NCBI GenBank assembly: GCA_018340375.1
Contig: JAFFJZ010000013.1
Coordinates: forward strand, 2,582,501 to 2,646,500
Source of the DNA: Gonatopus flavifemur
Taxonomy: Eukaryota > Arthropoda > Insecta > Hymenoptera > Dryinidae
Length of the DNA: 64,000 bases
Direction of reading: 5' to 3'
A program made the translations under genes and the position numbers. Below, piece after piece: positions 53,838 through 64,000 of the stretch. Position 1 is the first letter of the stretch. Every line of letters starts with the position of its first letter. The notes under the pieces were generated by a model. That model had not been told where the DNA came from and did not search any database. It worked only from the letters and a program-made list of their open reading frames with translations.

Positions 53838-56159
53838 ATGGCACTGACTCGTAGTGCTCATGCTCATGCACCCTGCCTATTTTTTGGTGCACCAAAACCA
53901 CTACCACCGGCGGTTCTTCCCACCAATGCCGATATCGTAAAATGTTGGAATGAAGTCAAGTATGACATGGCAGTAAAGTCTAGTGACTGTAAACCTGGAA
54001 GGAACTTGAGCTTCTCAGACGTGGCAAACATTGTAGCTCAACAGATTGAGTCAATATATTCCAAAGCTTCGATTCCTGTCGTGTGTCACACAAGAGTCGT
54101 TCAAAAGATCAAGCAACTTTATGCACTCCGTGAATCATATCAAAGGGACAAAACCAGGGCTGGGAAAAAGAATAAGTACAATGACTTCATCCATAAATCT
54201 TATAACACATTATTTGACATATCATCTTGCAAGTGCAAGATGACACTACCATGCAATTGCAGAAAAACCTTGGAGAAATGTATTTGTCCAAATCCTGTAG
54301 TTGTCAGCTGCAATTGCCGTAAGGATAGGAAAATACCTACATTGGAACTGAAGTTTCTCTACGCACAAAGACACCTTAGAATAGGTAAAATTGGATTGAC
54401 GGTAGATAAGAAGGAAACACAGAAACTTACATCAAAGTTGCAAAGAAAAGCTCGTCAGCTTGATCTGCTTAGCGTGCAAATACAAGACTTGCCTGGTCCC
54501 TCCGTTGGCAGTACCGATCCGGAAACAGAAGAGACAAATTTTGATGTCGATGATGATTCGGACTTTCAGCCCACACGTTTTTCGTCTGCCCTGTCAAGAA
54601 GCTCAAAGTCCTCACAGATGCGCCTGTCGCTTCCAACAACTGCTTTGACAAGTACTCGTTTTGGCCTGTCTGACAGAGCAACAGCTGCTATCACATCTAG
54701 CGTGCTGAAAGACCTAGGTCTTATTACTGATAGTGATACATCTCTGATCGTTGATAGGAGCAAAATTAGAAGAGAAAAAGAAAAGTGCAGAGTGAAACGT
54801 ACTAATTTAGAGCGACGGGAACATCAAATGAACGGCCCAAAGTGTGTATACTTTGATGGTAGGGCAGATAACACTTTAGTGTTGGTTGAAAAAGGAGTAA
54901 AACGATACCAATCTGTAAAAAAAGAGGATCATATTACAGTAATTGAGGAACCGGGTTCAAAGTATCTTTGCCATCTAGTACCTACTTCCAAAAGTGGAAA
55001 GGACACTGCTTTCTGCATCATAGACTATTTCGAAGAAAATGGAATAGATACTTCTAAAATTGAAGTAGTTGGGACTGATGGGACAGCAACAAACACTGGC
55101 TGGAAACGGGGAGCAATTAAGTATATAGAAATGCGTTTGAAGAGGCCAATACAGTGGGTGATCTGTCTTTTACATTTCAATGAGTTACCTTTGAGGCATC
55201 TTGTAGAAACATTTGATGGTACAACCGCAGGACCGAAGTCTTTGAGTGACCCTCTCGGCGAACCGCTGGTTGGTTGCGAGTCTTTGCCTGTAGTTGCATT
55301 TAATAAAATTGAATGTGTCATTCCACAAATTGACCCACAAATTCTGAGTAAAGACCAGAGATACCTACATGACATTGCCGTTTCCATTGCTGCTGGGTCT
55401 TGTTCCTCGGACCTAGCGAATCGAGATCCGGGACCAATATCTCATGCTCGGTGGTTGACGACAGCGAACCAGTTTTTGAGACTATATATTTCATTTGAAA
55501 ACCCACCTGAAAATCTCATCAACATCGTTACATACATCATGACTGTATACGTACCCATGTGGTTTGGAATTAAGACAAGATCTTCAATAGTTGGAGGACC
55601 TAAGCATATTTTTGAATGCATCAAGAGATGTAGAGGCTTACCTGCAGAAGTCCAAGAAGTGGCGAAGAAAGTTATTCAAAGGAATGCCTTCTTCGCCCAT
55701 CCCGAAAACCTTCTTCTTTCGATGGTTATGGATGATAGGCAGGATGTTCGGAAGCTGGGCCTTCGGCGAGTATTGAAATCCAAAGAAACTACCACAAAGG
55801 GTAAATCTATCAGAAATTTCTTAGTTCCGGCCATAAATTTTGATGCTCGTGATTATTTTGATATCATAAATTGGTCTGCAACCAAAATCACATGTCCACC
55901 TCTTTTGGCAACCCTTTCATCAGCTGATATTGCAGACTTGATTCCTCAAGGAAAAAAACCAACTCTTTCTCTGAATCTAGCAGACATACCCTGTCATACT
56001 CAAGCCGTAGAGCGCAGTGTTAAGCTAGTAACACAGGCCTCTTCAGCAGTTTATGGTCATGAGAGACGTGATGGTTTCATAAGAACTACACTCGCCTCTC
56101 GTGCTATCATGTCAAAATTTGAGACCAAATCGGAATTCGCAGTCCCTGAATGTGAATAA
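53838..56159 (+). CDS. Putative RNase H-like transposase, 773 aa, unassigned family
   Basis: One uninterrupted exon from ATG 53838. N-terminal about 120 residues are mixed, followed by a cysteine cluster (about residues 130-165: CKCKMTLPCNCRKTLEKC and SCNCRK) that may bind zinc, then a Ser/Asp-rich linker (about 225-265). The C-terminal half has hAT-like motif order: D414 in VVGTDGTATNTGW, C443-x2-H446 in CLLHFNELPLRHL, a tryptophan in HARWLTTANQFLRLY, and E725 in CHTQAVERSVKLVT. In hAT enzymes these positions carry the second Asp, the C/H motif and the last Glu, so I infer a transposase. It is flanked by matching TIRs and is free of stops. It could be an unlisted hAT-like or another cut-and-paste superfamily; I cannot assign it. 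Confidence 0.75.
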   Translation: MALTRSAHAHAPCLFFGAPKPLPPAVLPTNADIVKCWNEVKYDMAVKSSDCKPGRNLSFSDVANIVAQQIESIYSKASIPVVCHTRVVQKIKQLYALRESYQRDKTRAGKKNKYNDFIHKSYNTLFDISSCKCKMTLPCNCRKTLEKCICPNPVVVSCNCRKDRKIPTLELKFLYAQRHLRIGKIGLTVDKKETQKLTSKLQRKARQLDLLSVQIQDLPGPSVGSTDPETEETNFDVDDDSDFQPTRFSSALSRSSKSSQMRLSLPTTALTSTRFGLSDRATAAITSSVLKDLGLITDSDTSLIVDRSKIRREKEKCRVKRTNLERREHQMNGPKCVYFDGRADNTLVLVEKGVKRYQSVKKEDHITVIEEPGSKYLCHLVPTSKSGKDTAFCIIDYFEENGIDTSKIEVVGTDGTATNTGWKRGAIKYIEMRLKRPIQWVICLLHFNELPLRHLVETFDGTTAGPKSLSDPLGEPLVGCESLPVVAFNKIECVIPQIDPQILSKDQRYLHDIAVSIAAGSCSSDLANRDPGPISHARWLTTANQFLRLYISFENPPENLINIVTYIMTVYVPMWFGIKTRSSIVGGPKHIFECIKRCRGLPAEVQEVAKKVIQRNAFFAHPENLLLSMVMDDRQDVRKLGLRRVLKSKETTTKGKSIRNFLVPAINFDARDYFDIINWSATKITCPPLLATLSSADIADLIPQGKKPTLSLNLADIPCHTQAVERSVKLVTQASSAVYGHERRDGFIRTTLASRAIMSKFETKSEFAVPECE

Positions 56160-56576
56160 TTCTCCACGCCCACGTTTGGTTGGTTGGATGGGCAGAGTGT
56201 GGGTGGAACTTGCAGTGCAGCCACCTTCCCGTGGTGAGTTCTGAGTCGTTCAAGGAAGGACGGGCCAGGAGCTGCACATCTTCGGCCCCTCAGGGGAAAT
56301 AACGAAGGAAGGGGAAGACTTTTTTTACTTTCAGCCTTAAAGTTGCCTTATGTACGAAAAATCAAGTCAATAATTCAGTATTTGCATCTTCTGCAATACG
56401 AACTGCTTTTAACGACACTTGTTCATCTTCACCCCTTCGAGGGGCTTGGGGGTGGGGGGGGGGTAGAAGAGAGGTATGCGGCATTCTTCCCCTATTCTAC
56501 ACTTCAAAACAATGTTATGTATAAAAAATGAGCTTGACCGGACAGGATTCACACCTCCTACAGTTTTTCGTATATC

Positions 56577-57367
56577 CGTTCAAATTTGTTCAAATTCGGG
56601 AAAATTTTGAACGCGATGCGCGAACGGAAGATATTGTCCGATTTCAAAAACTTTTTTTCCCTGTGTTTGTGTTAACGAGTAGCAACTTTTCCGCACTATT
56701 ACGATTCCATTTGAAGACTTTTTTGTTTTTCGCTCCGGTCTAACGACCACTAATGTATGTACAATGGAAGCGAGAGCACCCCGAATTTCACATCGCTTCT
56801 CGTATACCCATAAACCATATCCATTGCGATATCCATCTCGAAAATACCCAAACTTCTCAATACGCGTCGCTGCTATCATATTCAACTGAGAAACGTGTCA
56901 CAAGCATAGAGCATACAGTATGGTTTATGGGTATACAAGAAGCGATGTGAAATTCGGGGCGCTCTCGCTTCCATTGTACATACATTAGTGGTCGTGTGAG
57001 TCACAGCGGCAGTTCTCATCCAGCACATGAATGGTTACTGTGCTAGACTGGAATGGGGAATGTTCATCATGTGATTCCTTCGTTTCCAGACACAGCACTC
57101 GTATATGTTTTATATAGCAAGGGTGCTGCTGCTGAAGAGAATCTATATTATCTTGAAAGTGAACGGTAACTGTAATCATGATAACCAGTCATGTTTCCAA
57201 TGTAATGTTCAACATAGGAATGGTTACGGTGTTGAAAGATTCTCAGTCTCATGGGGAAACTACTCATTCTCACAATAACATGAACTAGTGATATGTTGAG
57301 AATTTTTTCACATATGTTTTGCTTATTCTTGTGTAGCACAGTAACCAGTCGTGTTTCATTTTTTCCG
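56577..57367. repeat. Right terminal inverted repeat with nested palindrome
   Basis: Reverse complement of the left TIR. Its own internal palindrome is about 56747-56999. Minor differences between the two TIRs are single substitutions and a few indels. Confidence 0.88.
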
Positions 57368-57720
57368 GTACAGGTAACATCCTCGTCTTTTTTCGCACTT
57401 TTTTTTGTCTCTCTTCTATCAGAATATCGATATATTTATACTCTTCACTCATATAACATTGTTATTTAAATTTTATATCAAAATTACATAACATGGAACA
57501 ACAATCTTATAATTAGGAAATTATATTTGAATCATGATTTCAATTGATTCTAATATATCTATGTAACAATCCAATTACATGCAAGTAACAATCTTTCATG
57601 TGAAGTTCTTCTATTAATTCATAAAACAATATAAAAATAAAATTTTCGCGTTATATAATTTTCATTCATTCATGATATATATTCTTCTTTCTCTCATAAT
57701 TCATATTTTCTTTATGTATA
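57368..57720. other. Spacer between two transposons
   Basis: AT-rich, no gene. Ends in TA at 57719-57720, the left half of the next element's target site. Confidence 0.45.
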
Positions 57721-59752
57721 CAGGGTGGGGCATTTAAAGTGTCGCGGGCGTTTTTTCCAAAAATAAAGTGAGATACGAGGAAATTTTTCGGACAAAAGTT
57801 GTAGGGTACCGAGGGAGACATCCGATGGTGGCCTTGGCTTTGACCTCAAATCTCATCTTCAAGGGCATTCTGAGATCAACTCTTGTTTTTTGAATAGCAT
57901 CTCATATTTTTTACTGCAGATTTGGATTCTAGGTCAAAAACCAAGAAACTTTTGTCCGAACCATTTTCCTGAAATCCGCAAAAATGGCGCTCTAATCGAT
58001 ATTGTTCCATTTTGAATCTGACATTCGAATAACTCGAAAACGAAGGGTCTTGCAAACGAATGTTTCGTACAAAAGTTGTCAATACACAACACATTTCAAT
58101 CGTCTACATTACCACCATTCAGAGCTCACGCGATGTGAACAAACGACGGGGTTCAGTGAAAATTCACGATTTTGAAAGTCAGTTTGTCAGTTACATTTGA
58201 TTATTACTTGGTTTATGACAAATTGGAAATCATGGATATCCAATACACGGTTTCTGAAAAGATCGATATGATCTACATTTACGGTGAAGTGCATAAGAAC
58301 CCCAGACAAGCATATGACTTGTATGCAGAACGATTTCCTGAAAGAACAACGCCATTCATTAGGTATTTTCAACGCATTACAAAATTATTCTCAGAAACGG
58401 GAAGTGTTACAGGAGAAAAACGACATCGAATGAGAACTGTGAGCGGGGAAAATGCGGAAGTTAATGTACTAGCTGCAGTAGCCAATAATCCACACGTGAG
58501 CTCTCGTGAAATTGAACTCCATTCGGGAATTTCTCGAAGAAGTGTTCTTCGAATACTGAAACGTCACAAATTCCATCCGTATCACATTTGTTTGCATCAA
58601 GACCTTCACGGTGATGATTTCGAAAATCGTGTACAGTTTTGTCGATGGGGTCTAGCGCAAATGCACAATAACAACTTCATCAACATATTATTTTCTGATG
58701 AGTCGACGTTCACCAATCATGGTCGAGTAAATCGACATAATATGCATTACTGGGCGACAGAGAATCCAAGATGGTTACGTCAAGTAGAGCATCAAAGACA
58801 ATGGGCTGTGAATGTTTGGTGTGGTATTTTTCGATCTCGAGTAATTGGACCGTACTTCATTGCAGATACGCTAAATGGAGAGAAGTACAGACATTTCTTA
58901 GATCAAGTACTTCCAACATTACTTGAAGACATACCTATTCAGGAACGATTGAATATGTGGTATCAACACGATGGTTGTCCATCCCATTATGCAGTCACAG
59001 CTCGAGAAATATTGGACAGAGATTATCCTGGACGATGGATAGGACGTCGTGGACCAGTTCATTGGCCTGCCCGTTCTCCGGATCTTACTTCTCCAGATTT
59101 TTTTTTATGGGGATACATAAAAGATACAGTTTATCAACAAGTACCGATCACACCTGAGAATATGCGTCAAGGAATCATCAATGCATGCGCGAGCATCAAT
59201 GAAGATATTTTAGCACGAGTTCAGCAATCTTTTGTAAAACGTTTTGAAATGTGTATTGAAGTCGAAGGCCATCATTTTGAGCATCTACTGCATTGAAATT
59301 ATCCAAGTGATGTAGACGATTGAAATGTGTTGTGTTTTGTCTGTTATACCCCATCACCTCCGTTTCAGTTCAAGGGGTCCCCCTTGGAATCAGACAACTT
59401 TTGTCTGAAACATTCTCCTCCAAGACCCTTCGTTTTAGAGTTATCCTAATGTCAAATTCAGTATGGAACAATATCGATTAGAGCGCTATCTTTGCGGATT
59501 TCAGGAAAATGGTTCAGACAAAAGTTCCTTGGTTTTTGACCTAGGATCCAAATCTGCAGAAAAAAATATGAGATGCTATTTAAAAAACAAGAGTTGACCT
59601 CAGAATGCCCTTGAAGATGAGATTTGAGGTCAAAGCCAAGGCCACCATCGCATGTCCCCCTCGATACCCTACAATTTTTGTCCGAAAAATTTTATCGTAT
59701 CTCATTTTATTTTTGGAAAAAACGCCCGCGACACTTTAAATGCCCCACCCTG
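57721..59752 (+). mobile_element. Complete DD41D-type Tc1/mariner element
   Basis: Begins CAGGGTGGGGCATTTAAAGT and ends ACTTTAAATGCCCCACCCTG, 2032 bp. TA precedes it; the two bases after it are TG, probably a mutated TA. The terminal repeats are long, about 400-450 bp (57721-58115 and about 59300-59752), as in the two related copies at 17790 and 24485. One intact transposase gene. Internal sequence of the TIR contains the mirrored TGACCTCAAATCTCATCTTC block. Confidence 0.9.
58232..59296 (+). CDS. DD41D Tc1/mariner transposase, intact
   Basis: 354 codons from ATG 58232 (MDIQYTVSEK); an in-frame upstream extension to 58172 overlaps the TIR edge and is less likely. Two N-terminal helix-turn-helix regions (about 5-60 and 75-125, the second with SSREIELHSGISRRSVLRIL) bind the TIR. 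Catalytic triad D156 (FSDEST), D247 (QHDGCPSH) and D289 (SPDLTSPDFF); the last two are 41 residues apart, the DD41D signature of the group called Visitor in the literature. The rest has VNVWCGI and a C-terminal FEHLLH. No stop or frameshift, so likely active or recently so. The two other copies in the window are broken. Confidence 0.92.
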   Translation: MDIQYTVSEKIDMIYIYGEVHKNPRQAYDLYAERFPERTTPFIRYFQRITKLFSETGSVTGEKRHRMRTVSGENAEVNVLAAVANNPHVSSREIELHSGISRRSVLRILKRHKFHPYHICLHQDLHGDDFENRVQFCRWGLAQMHNNNFINILFSDESTFTNHGRVNRHNMHYWATENPRWLRQVEHQRQWAVNVWCGIFRSRVIGPYFIADTLNGEKYRHFLDQVLPTLLEDIPIQERLNMWYQHDGCPSHYAVTAREILDRDYPGRWIGRRGPVHWPARSPDLTSPDFFLWGYIKDTVYQQVPITPENMRQGIINACASINEDILARVQQSFVKRFEMCIEVEGHHFEHLLH

Positions 59753-59773
59753 TGTATATATATATATATATTA
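59753..59773. repeat. (TA)n microsatellite
   Basis: A short TA run directly after the mariner, a natural target for TA-specific insertion. Confidence 0.8.
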
Positions 59774-60740
59774 TATGATTTTATTTTCCAATCAATATTC
59801 AATGAAAAATGCGAATATTTTAGGATATAACAATATTCTTTTTCCTACGCCTTCGAATTGTTTTTGAAAGTACGTCGGAATGTATACAAAATCTGTATAC
59901 ATTTGGGTGACAGATTCGAAGGAAACTCCTGTGCGCTACGGAAAAGCGTTTACAAAAAACTTGAGATCAGAACAATGCCTGTGCTGTTTCGATACCTCGC
60001 TATGTGACGTCAACCCATGCATTCCTAACTCTATGTATACTTTCAGAAATAATTTACAGATATGCAATATTATTGGGCAATATTTATAACCAAATTCGGA
60101 TTCTTAAGTATTAGTTATTATCAACTATATATTTTCTTTCACAATATGACTCGACCCCCAAACTTTAGATAAGAATTAATCTATGTAATAGAATTATAAA
60201 ATCTAATATAAACTGTTCAGATTACATTTCCAATATTGACTAGAATTCCCAAAATGAAGCTATAGATAGATATGATACATTGAAAATGGTTTTTTCTCAC
60301 TTGAGCAATATTTAAAACATATTCTTCACAAATTTAAACGAATTCTGGAAATATTCAAATGTATTGAATCATATTTTTGATGAATATTGCTCAATAGAAT
60401 ATCATCATGATATTTTCATATAACATTCATAACAAATATATAACTAGGATGTAACAAGGTTCAAGAAACTATTCAAAAACATTTAAATTATAATTCAACA
60501 ATTTCTATGCTGCTTCTTATTGGGAAAATCTATTTAAACTATGGAAGACTAACAAATATATTATATAAGATCATTATCATTGTAATTCTGAACAATTATT
60601 ATAAGAAAATCTATTATTTTCAACTCGAGTCTACGAGGAAAAGCTATGCAAACATAAAGAAGCATTGATACGTAGGAAAACCTATATGAAAAAAACTCTC
60701 GAGCCATAGAAAGAATGAAAACATATTTCCTTCTTTCTTA
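59774..60740. other. Non-coding AT-rich
   Basis: Short frames (59880-60089 and others) show no motif. I see no gene or repeat. Confidence 0.4.
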
Positions 60741-61963
60741 AACAACTGACCCCCACTTGGAGGGCAGCTCCCAGAACAGTATATAAGGAGCCACCTCGTG
60801 CCCTTTGACACTCACTCTCAAATTTTTCCCAAGCTCATACATTCATTATTATAGTTCAATTCTCAAAGTTCATATACGTTATAATCTCAAAGTCAAGTTC
60901 ATTGTATTTGATAAATTTATTTCAAATATACTCAAACAACATTCAATTGGGGAGTTTCATTCATCGAAACCACGAAGTAAGTTCAAAAGAATAAAATACA
61001 CGCGATTTCATTTCTTACTAATCCTTCAAATTTCTATCCTTTTCCCTGATAACGAAACTCGCGGTCGTTATCAGAACATACCACACAATTTCCCTTGCTT
61101 TAAGACGAGATACGCGCGATCTAGTCTCAATCCCTTCAAATTTCTATCCTTTCCCCTGATAACGAAACTCGCGGTGGTTATCAGAACATACCATACAATT
61201 TTCCTTGTTTTAAGACGAGATACGCGCGATCTAGTCTCAATCCCTTCAAATTTCTATCCTTTTCTCTGATAACGAAACTCGTGGTCGTTATCAGAACATA
61301 CCATACAATTTTTCTTGTTTCAAGACGAGATACTCGCGATCTAGTCTTAATCCTTTCAAATTTCTGTCCTTTTCCCTGATAACGAAACTCGTGGTCGTTA
61401 TCAGAATATACGTTATCCATATACCTTCCACATTCAAGATATGATACTCGTGATCAAATCTCGAAAATTCCTATGATACCCGTGATCATTTGTAAAGAAA
61501 TATACTCGCGATATTTCTTCACTGTGAACAACACTCGCGATTGTTAACAGTAAATGACATTACAAATTTTGGTTACGATACACGCGATCGTGATCTGAAA
61601 AAAATCAAATAATCGCCTAAGATCTCCCTTTCAATCGAACGCAAACATGATATGAATATCATAGCACTATCCATTTAGAATTTTTTCTTTTCTCGCGACT
61701 TTCTTTCAAAACGGTAAATTGAATGGTCCCCGAGTATAATTGAATCAATTGTGGAATTTCCAATTGTTTTAGTGACTCGATCCCGAAAAGAAATAGCATC
61801 AGATCTCCAAGACTACAAAAAACCTATCTCACTCTCCGTTTCTCCCAGTTCATAAAAAAAATCTATCTACCAGGGTCAGTGAAGTAATTCTCACGAATTT
61901 CAATTCTGACTCATGTCAAGGAAAGGCATTTTTCGTTCCGACGAAATCCCTGGACATGACACC
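60741..61963 (+). repeat. LTR-like or promoter-bearing repeat region
   Basis: A TATA-like box (GTATATAAGGAG at about 60779-60790) followed about 25 bases on by ACACTCACTCTC, then a 110-bp tandem array, then scattered ACTCGCGAT motifs, ending GGACATGACA at about 61963. The end resembles LTR termini in CA, and a similar GGGACGTGACA occurs at 63795-63806. No matching second copy lies in the window, so this may be a solo LTR or a partial element. The 154-codon frame 60805-61269 runs through the repeat and is not a gene. Confidence 0.3.
61021..61430. repeat. 110-bp tandem repeat, about 3.7 units
   Basis: AACGAAACTC recurs at 61051, 61161, 61271 and 61381, exactly 110 bases apart. Each unit has GGTCGTTATCAGAACATACC and AAGACGAGATACGCGCGATC. 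Units are very similar, so the array is young. Each unit contains TGATAACG followed by CGTTATCA, a short hairpin. Confidence 0.9.
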
Positions 61964-62653
61964 CCATAAGCAAATATAGGATTTTTTAGCTATCAACAAA
62001 TCTTGTCCACTATTGTTACGGATGAGTTCGAAACGTTAATCGGACTCTCCGTAACTTCGTTTCCAATGATGGAATTTATTGGAAGAAAGAATTTTAATAT
62101 CAACCCGAGCGGCGAGGCTGATATGTTGGTTGGCTCTTACCGTCTGAGGCATCGGAATACCTTGCTTCTCGCTCCGGGGGTGGATGAGGACAGGGTCGTG
62201 AATGTGTACCATTTAAGACAAATTCATTTCGGAATATTCAATATATTCTGAGAATCATTATGTAGATAGAATTTTACAATAAAAACACAATTCATGTCGT
62301 GGTTGCCACTTATCTTATATTGAGATTTCCATATGGATATAACTTTAATTTGATGCGACGGACAAGATAAAAGGAAAAGATCAAGATACATTCGGGAAAT
62401 AGACGGTACAACCAGGTAGAATCAGAGTAATGGAAATACGGACTCACCCAAAACTGCGAGCAGATCGCGAACAAAGGGCGTGTGCTAAGATCAGCCGAAC
62501 TGAGCCGTCAAACACTTGCCACCCGTTTTCGAGCACGTTTAAAACTACGCGATCGACCCGAAATTTCGAATGTTTCTAAGGAAATTTGAAGGAAATCAAT
62601 GAAACTGAAAATATGACGGCACCGTAGAACCACATAACTCCGCGAATTTAGGA
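61964..62653. other. Unrecognised sequence with a short open frame
   Basis: An 82-codon frame (62003-62251, plus) reads FIGRKNFNINPSGEADMLV and LLLAPGVDEDRVVNVYHLRQ, which looks more protein-like than chance, but I do not recognise it. It could be a fragment of a retroelement that continues into the following frame. Confidence 0.3.
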
Positions 62654-63142
62654 ATGTTTCCTTCCTTACTCCCCCAAACCGACGAATCCGGGGGAAACAC
62701 GGACTCAAATGGCACAGAAAATGGACCTTGGAATATCCATCTCGTGAGCGGAAGGGCCCCGAATTCTCTCCATAGAATTTTGTCCCTTCATAGCTCAGGT
62801 GATGGATATTTAAACGTAAACTTCTTAATTTATTTCACTAGGGGAAAGTATAGACCCCTAGTGGAATTTCCTCTGCCATTGCGCCCGCGAATTCGCCGGA
62901 GTGTTAAAGAGGGGGGGGGGGACAAAGAAGGAAACACCCGGGTAAACTCACCAAGGAAGAACGCGAGGTTAAAAGGTCGAAAGAAGACTGAGGAGTTGGC
63001 GTTGCCAAGCGGCGGCCTCGGGCCCGGAGGAGTTGGTGAGGAATTAGTGGGGGCCAAGAAAAAGAACAAGAGGGAGTTGTATTCTCCCCAGCGCAATCAG
63101 CATTTCAACATACCATCGGATTTCGAAGAAATCCGGTGTTAG
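62654..63142 (+). CDS. Unrecognised basic, low-complexity ORF
   Basis: 162 codons, GC-richer than the surroundings. The second half is rich in Lys, Arg, Gly and Glu (PRKNARLKGRKKTEEL, GGLGPGGVGEELVGAKKK). After the stop, another frame reads GFDADEPRTCFIAAEARFLLD (about 63141-63203), which vaguely recalls a retroelement protease but lacks the D-S/T-G motif. It might be a decayed gag-pol junction next to the LTR-like region. Function unknown. Confidence 0.25.
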   Translation: MFPSLLPQTDESGGNTDSNGTENGPWNIHLVSGRAPNSLHRILSLHSSGDGYLNVNFLIYFTRGKYRPLVEFPLPLRPRIRRSVKEGGGDKEGNTRVNSPRKNARLKGRKKTEELALPSGGLGPGGVGEELVGAKKKNKRELYSPQRNQHFNIPSDFEEIRC

Positions 63143-64000
63143 GTTTCGATGCTGACGAGCCCCGTACGTGCTTCATCGCTGCCGAAGCCAGATTTTTGCT
63201 GGACTCAACATCGACATTGCCCGCACGTGGCTTGCGGAGAACAATACAACCATTCACAATGTGAAAAGGAAAAAAATTCGAACTCAATCATTTTATCATT
63301 TTGAGAGGAATTTTGAGCAAGAAGCTATTGGAAATCTGAGGAAAAAGCCCTTGGCCGAGATCGCCACTCGACAAACTCATCGTGAAATTTGGCAAAAGGG
63401 AAAGGAAGGTGAAGGAGAAAGCGCATAGGGTAGAGAACACTCGTTACACGTGCAGCAAACAGCAACGCGTGCGAGGCCAATAGACCAGAAGAAGAGAAGA
63501 AGAAAGTTCTCTACATCGTGCGACTGACTAGGCAGGCACGATGCAGAGAGCCAAGAGGTAGGCCAGACTTGTCCACATAGCATGTGCATGATGCGATGCA
63601 CAATACAATGTAGACAAGAAGGGTGAATGGGAGAGGTGAGGATTAGAGAGAGGAAGAGTTGAGAGGCGAAGAATTTTTAAGGTCCTCTTGCTTCCGGGGT
63701 CGTGAAGCGTGTGGTCGGGCAAAAGACAGGACAAAAGTCCCGCAATTTGTCCTGAAATAATGTATTGAAACATCATTGAAGGGTCGAAAAATTGCGGGAC
63801 GTGACACTATAAATGAATACTCTCCTTAGTGTATTATTGGCATACAATGAATCCAATAATGATGAAATTTCGGAATATAACATTAATTTTTCAAACAACC
63901 CCGGGTTAATGTGATTTCGCTGTACTTCAAAGATGGGCTTTTACATAAATTCATCCAACGATTACACCCACTAAAATTACACCAATTCCATACTCATCTG
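63143..64000. other. Unrecognised; LTR-end-like motif near 63806
   Basis: No supported gene. Near 63737-63806 GTCCCGCAATTTGTCC and AAAAATTGCGGGACGTGACA form an inverted pair and end in TGACA like the sequence at 61963. The final 190 bases are plain AT-rich DNA. Confidence 0.35.

Larger units (their letters stand above)
52147..57367 (+). mobile_element. 5.2-kb DNA transposon with ~790-bp TIRs, superfamily unassigned
   Basis: Two long inverted repeats (52147-52936 and 56577-57367), outermost shared bases CGGAAAAAATGAAACACGAC, enclose one intact gene (53838-56159). The terminal repeats are nearly identical, so the copy is young. No target duplication is evident: the outer flanks read CCCCTTA on the left and GTACAGG on the right. 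Each TIR holds its own palindrome. The long TIRs, an RNase H-like protein with hAT-like motif order and no recognised family name make this the least familiar element in the window. Confidence 0.85.

Noticed and set aside
60805..61269. 154-codon plus-strand ORF
   Set aside because: It runs through the 110-bp tandem repeat and repeats its own peptide; no homology or start context.

Overview
The window looks like a transposon-dense, AT-rich stretch of an insect (at least arthropod) nuclear genome. It contains spliced transposase genes, a Ty3/gypsy element with an env-like gene, DD41D-type Tc1/mariner elements, a RAG1-like Transib element, hAT relics, a 5'-truncated LINE, many short palindromic MITEs and a short (TTAGG)n run, the telomere motif of many insects. 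I found no convincing ordinary host gene. I cannot name the species or order from sequence alone.

Layout. 1-5.0 kb: non-coding DNA with an 800-bp hairpin repeat and a ladder of alternating palindromes. 5.0-5.3 kb: a frameshifted THAP-domain exon (minus strand). 5.5-20.9 kb: a minus-strand Ty3/gypsy-type element between two 499-bp direct LTR copies. Its order on the minus strand is a very long leader, gag, pol, integrase, then env-like; every gene except the protease-RT-RNase H block is visibly broken. The leader carries a 74-bp tandem array and a nested DD41D mariner copy (17790-19820). 21-24.5 kb: a cluster of MITEs and a LINE 3' end. 24.5-32.2 kb: a second mariner copy split by a 5.65-kb Transib element (25764-31409) with a 5-bp target duplication. 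33-37 kb: inverted-repeat elements and a MITE. 38.1-44.1 kb: a decayed, spliced hAT transposase gene (minus strand) whose 3.5-kb intron is largely made of four palindromic elements. 44.7-50.4 kb: a second, inactivated Transib copy. 52.1-57.4 kb: a 5.2-kb transposon with ~790-bp terminal inverted repeats around an intact 773-codon gene for an unassigned RNase H-like protein. 57.7-59.8 kb: a complete DD41D mariner with an intact transposase. 59.8-64 kb: LTR-like sequence, a 110-bp tandem repeat and unrecognised reading frames.

The genes do not form a pathway; the window is a record of layered insertions. Three proteins look potentially functional: the Transib (RAG1-like) transposase of copy 1, the DD41D transposase at 58232-59296, and the unassigned 773-aa protein at 53838-56159. 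The best candidates for something undescribed are that last element, with palindromes nested inside its long TIRs, and the Transib pair, with RSS-like ends and mirror-image subterminal repeat arrays.
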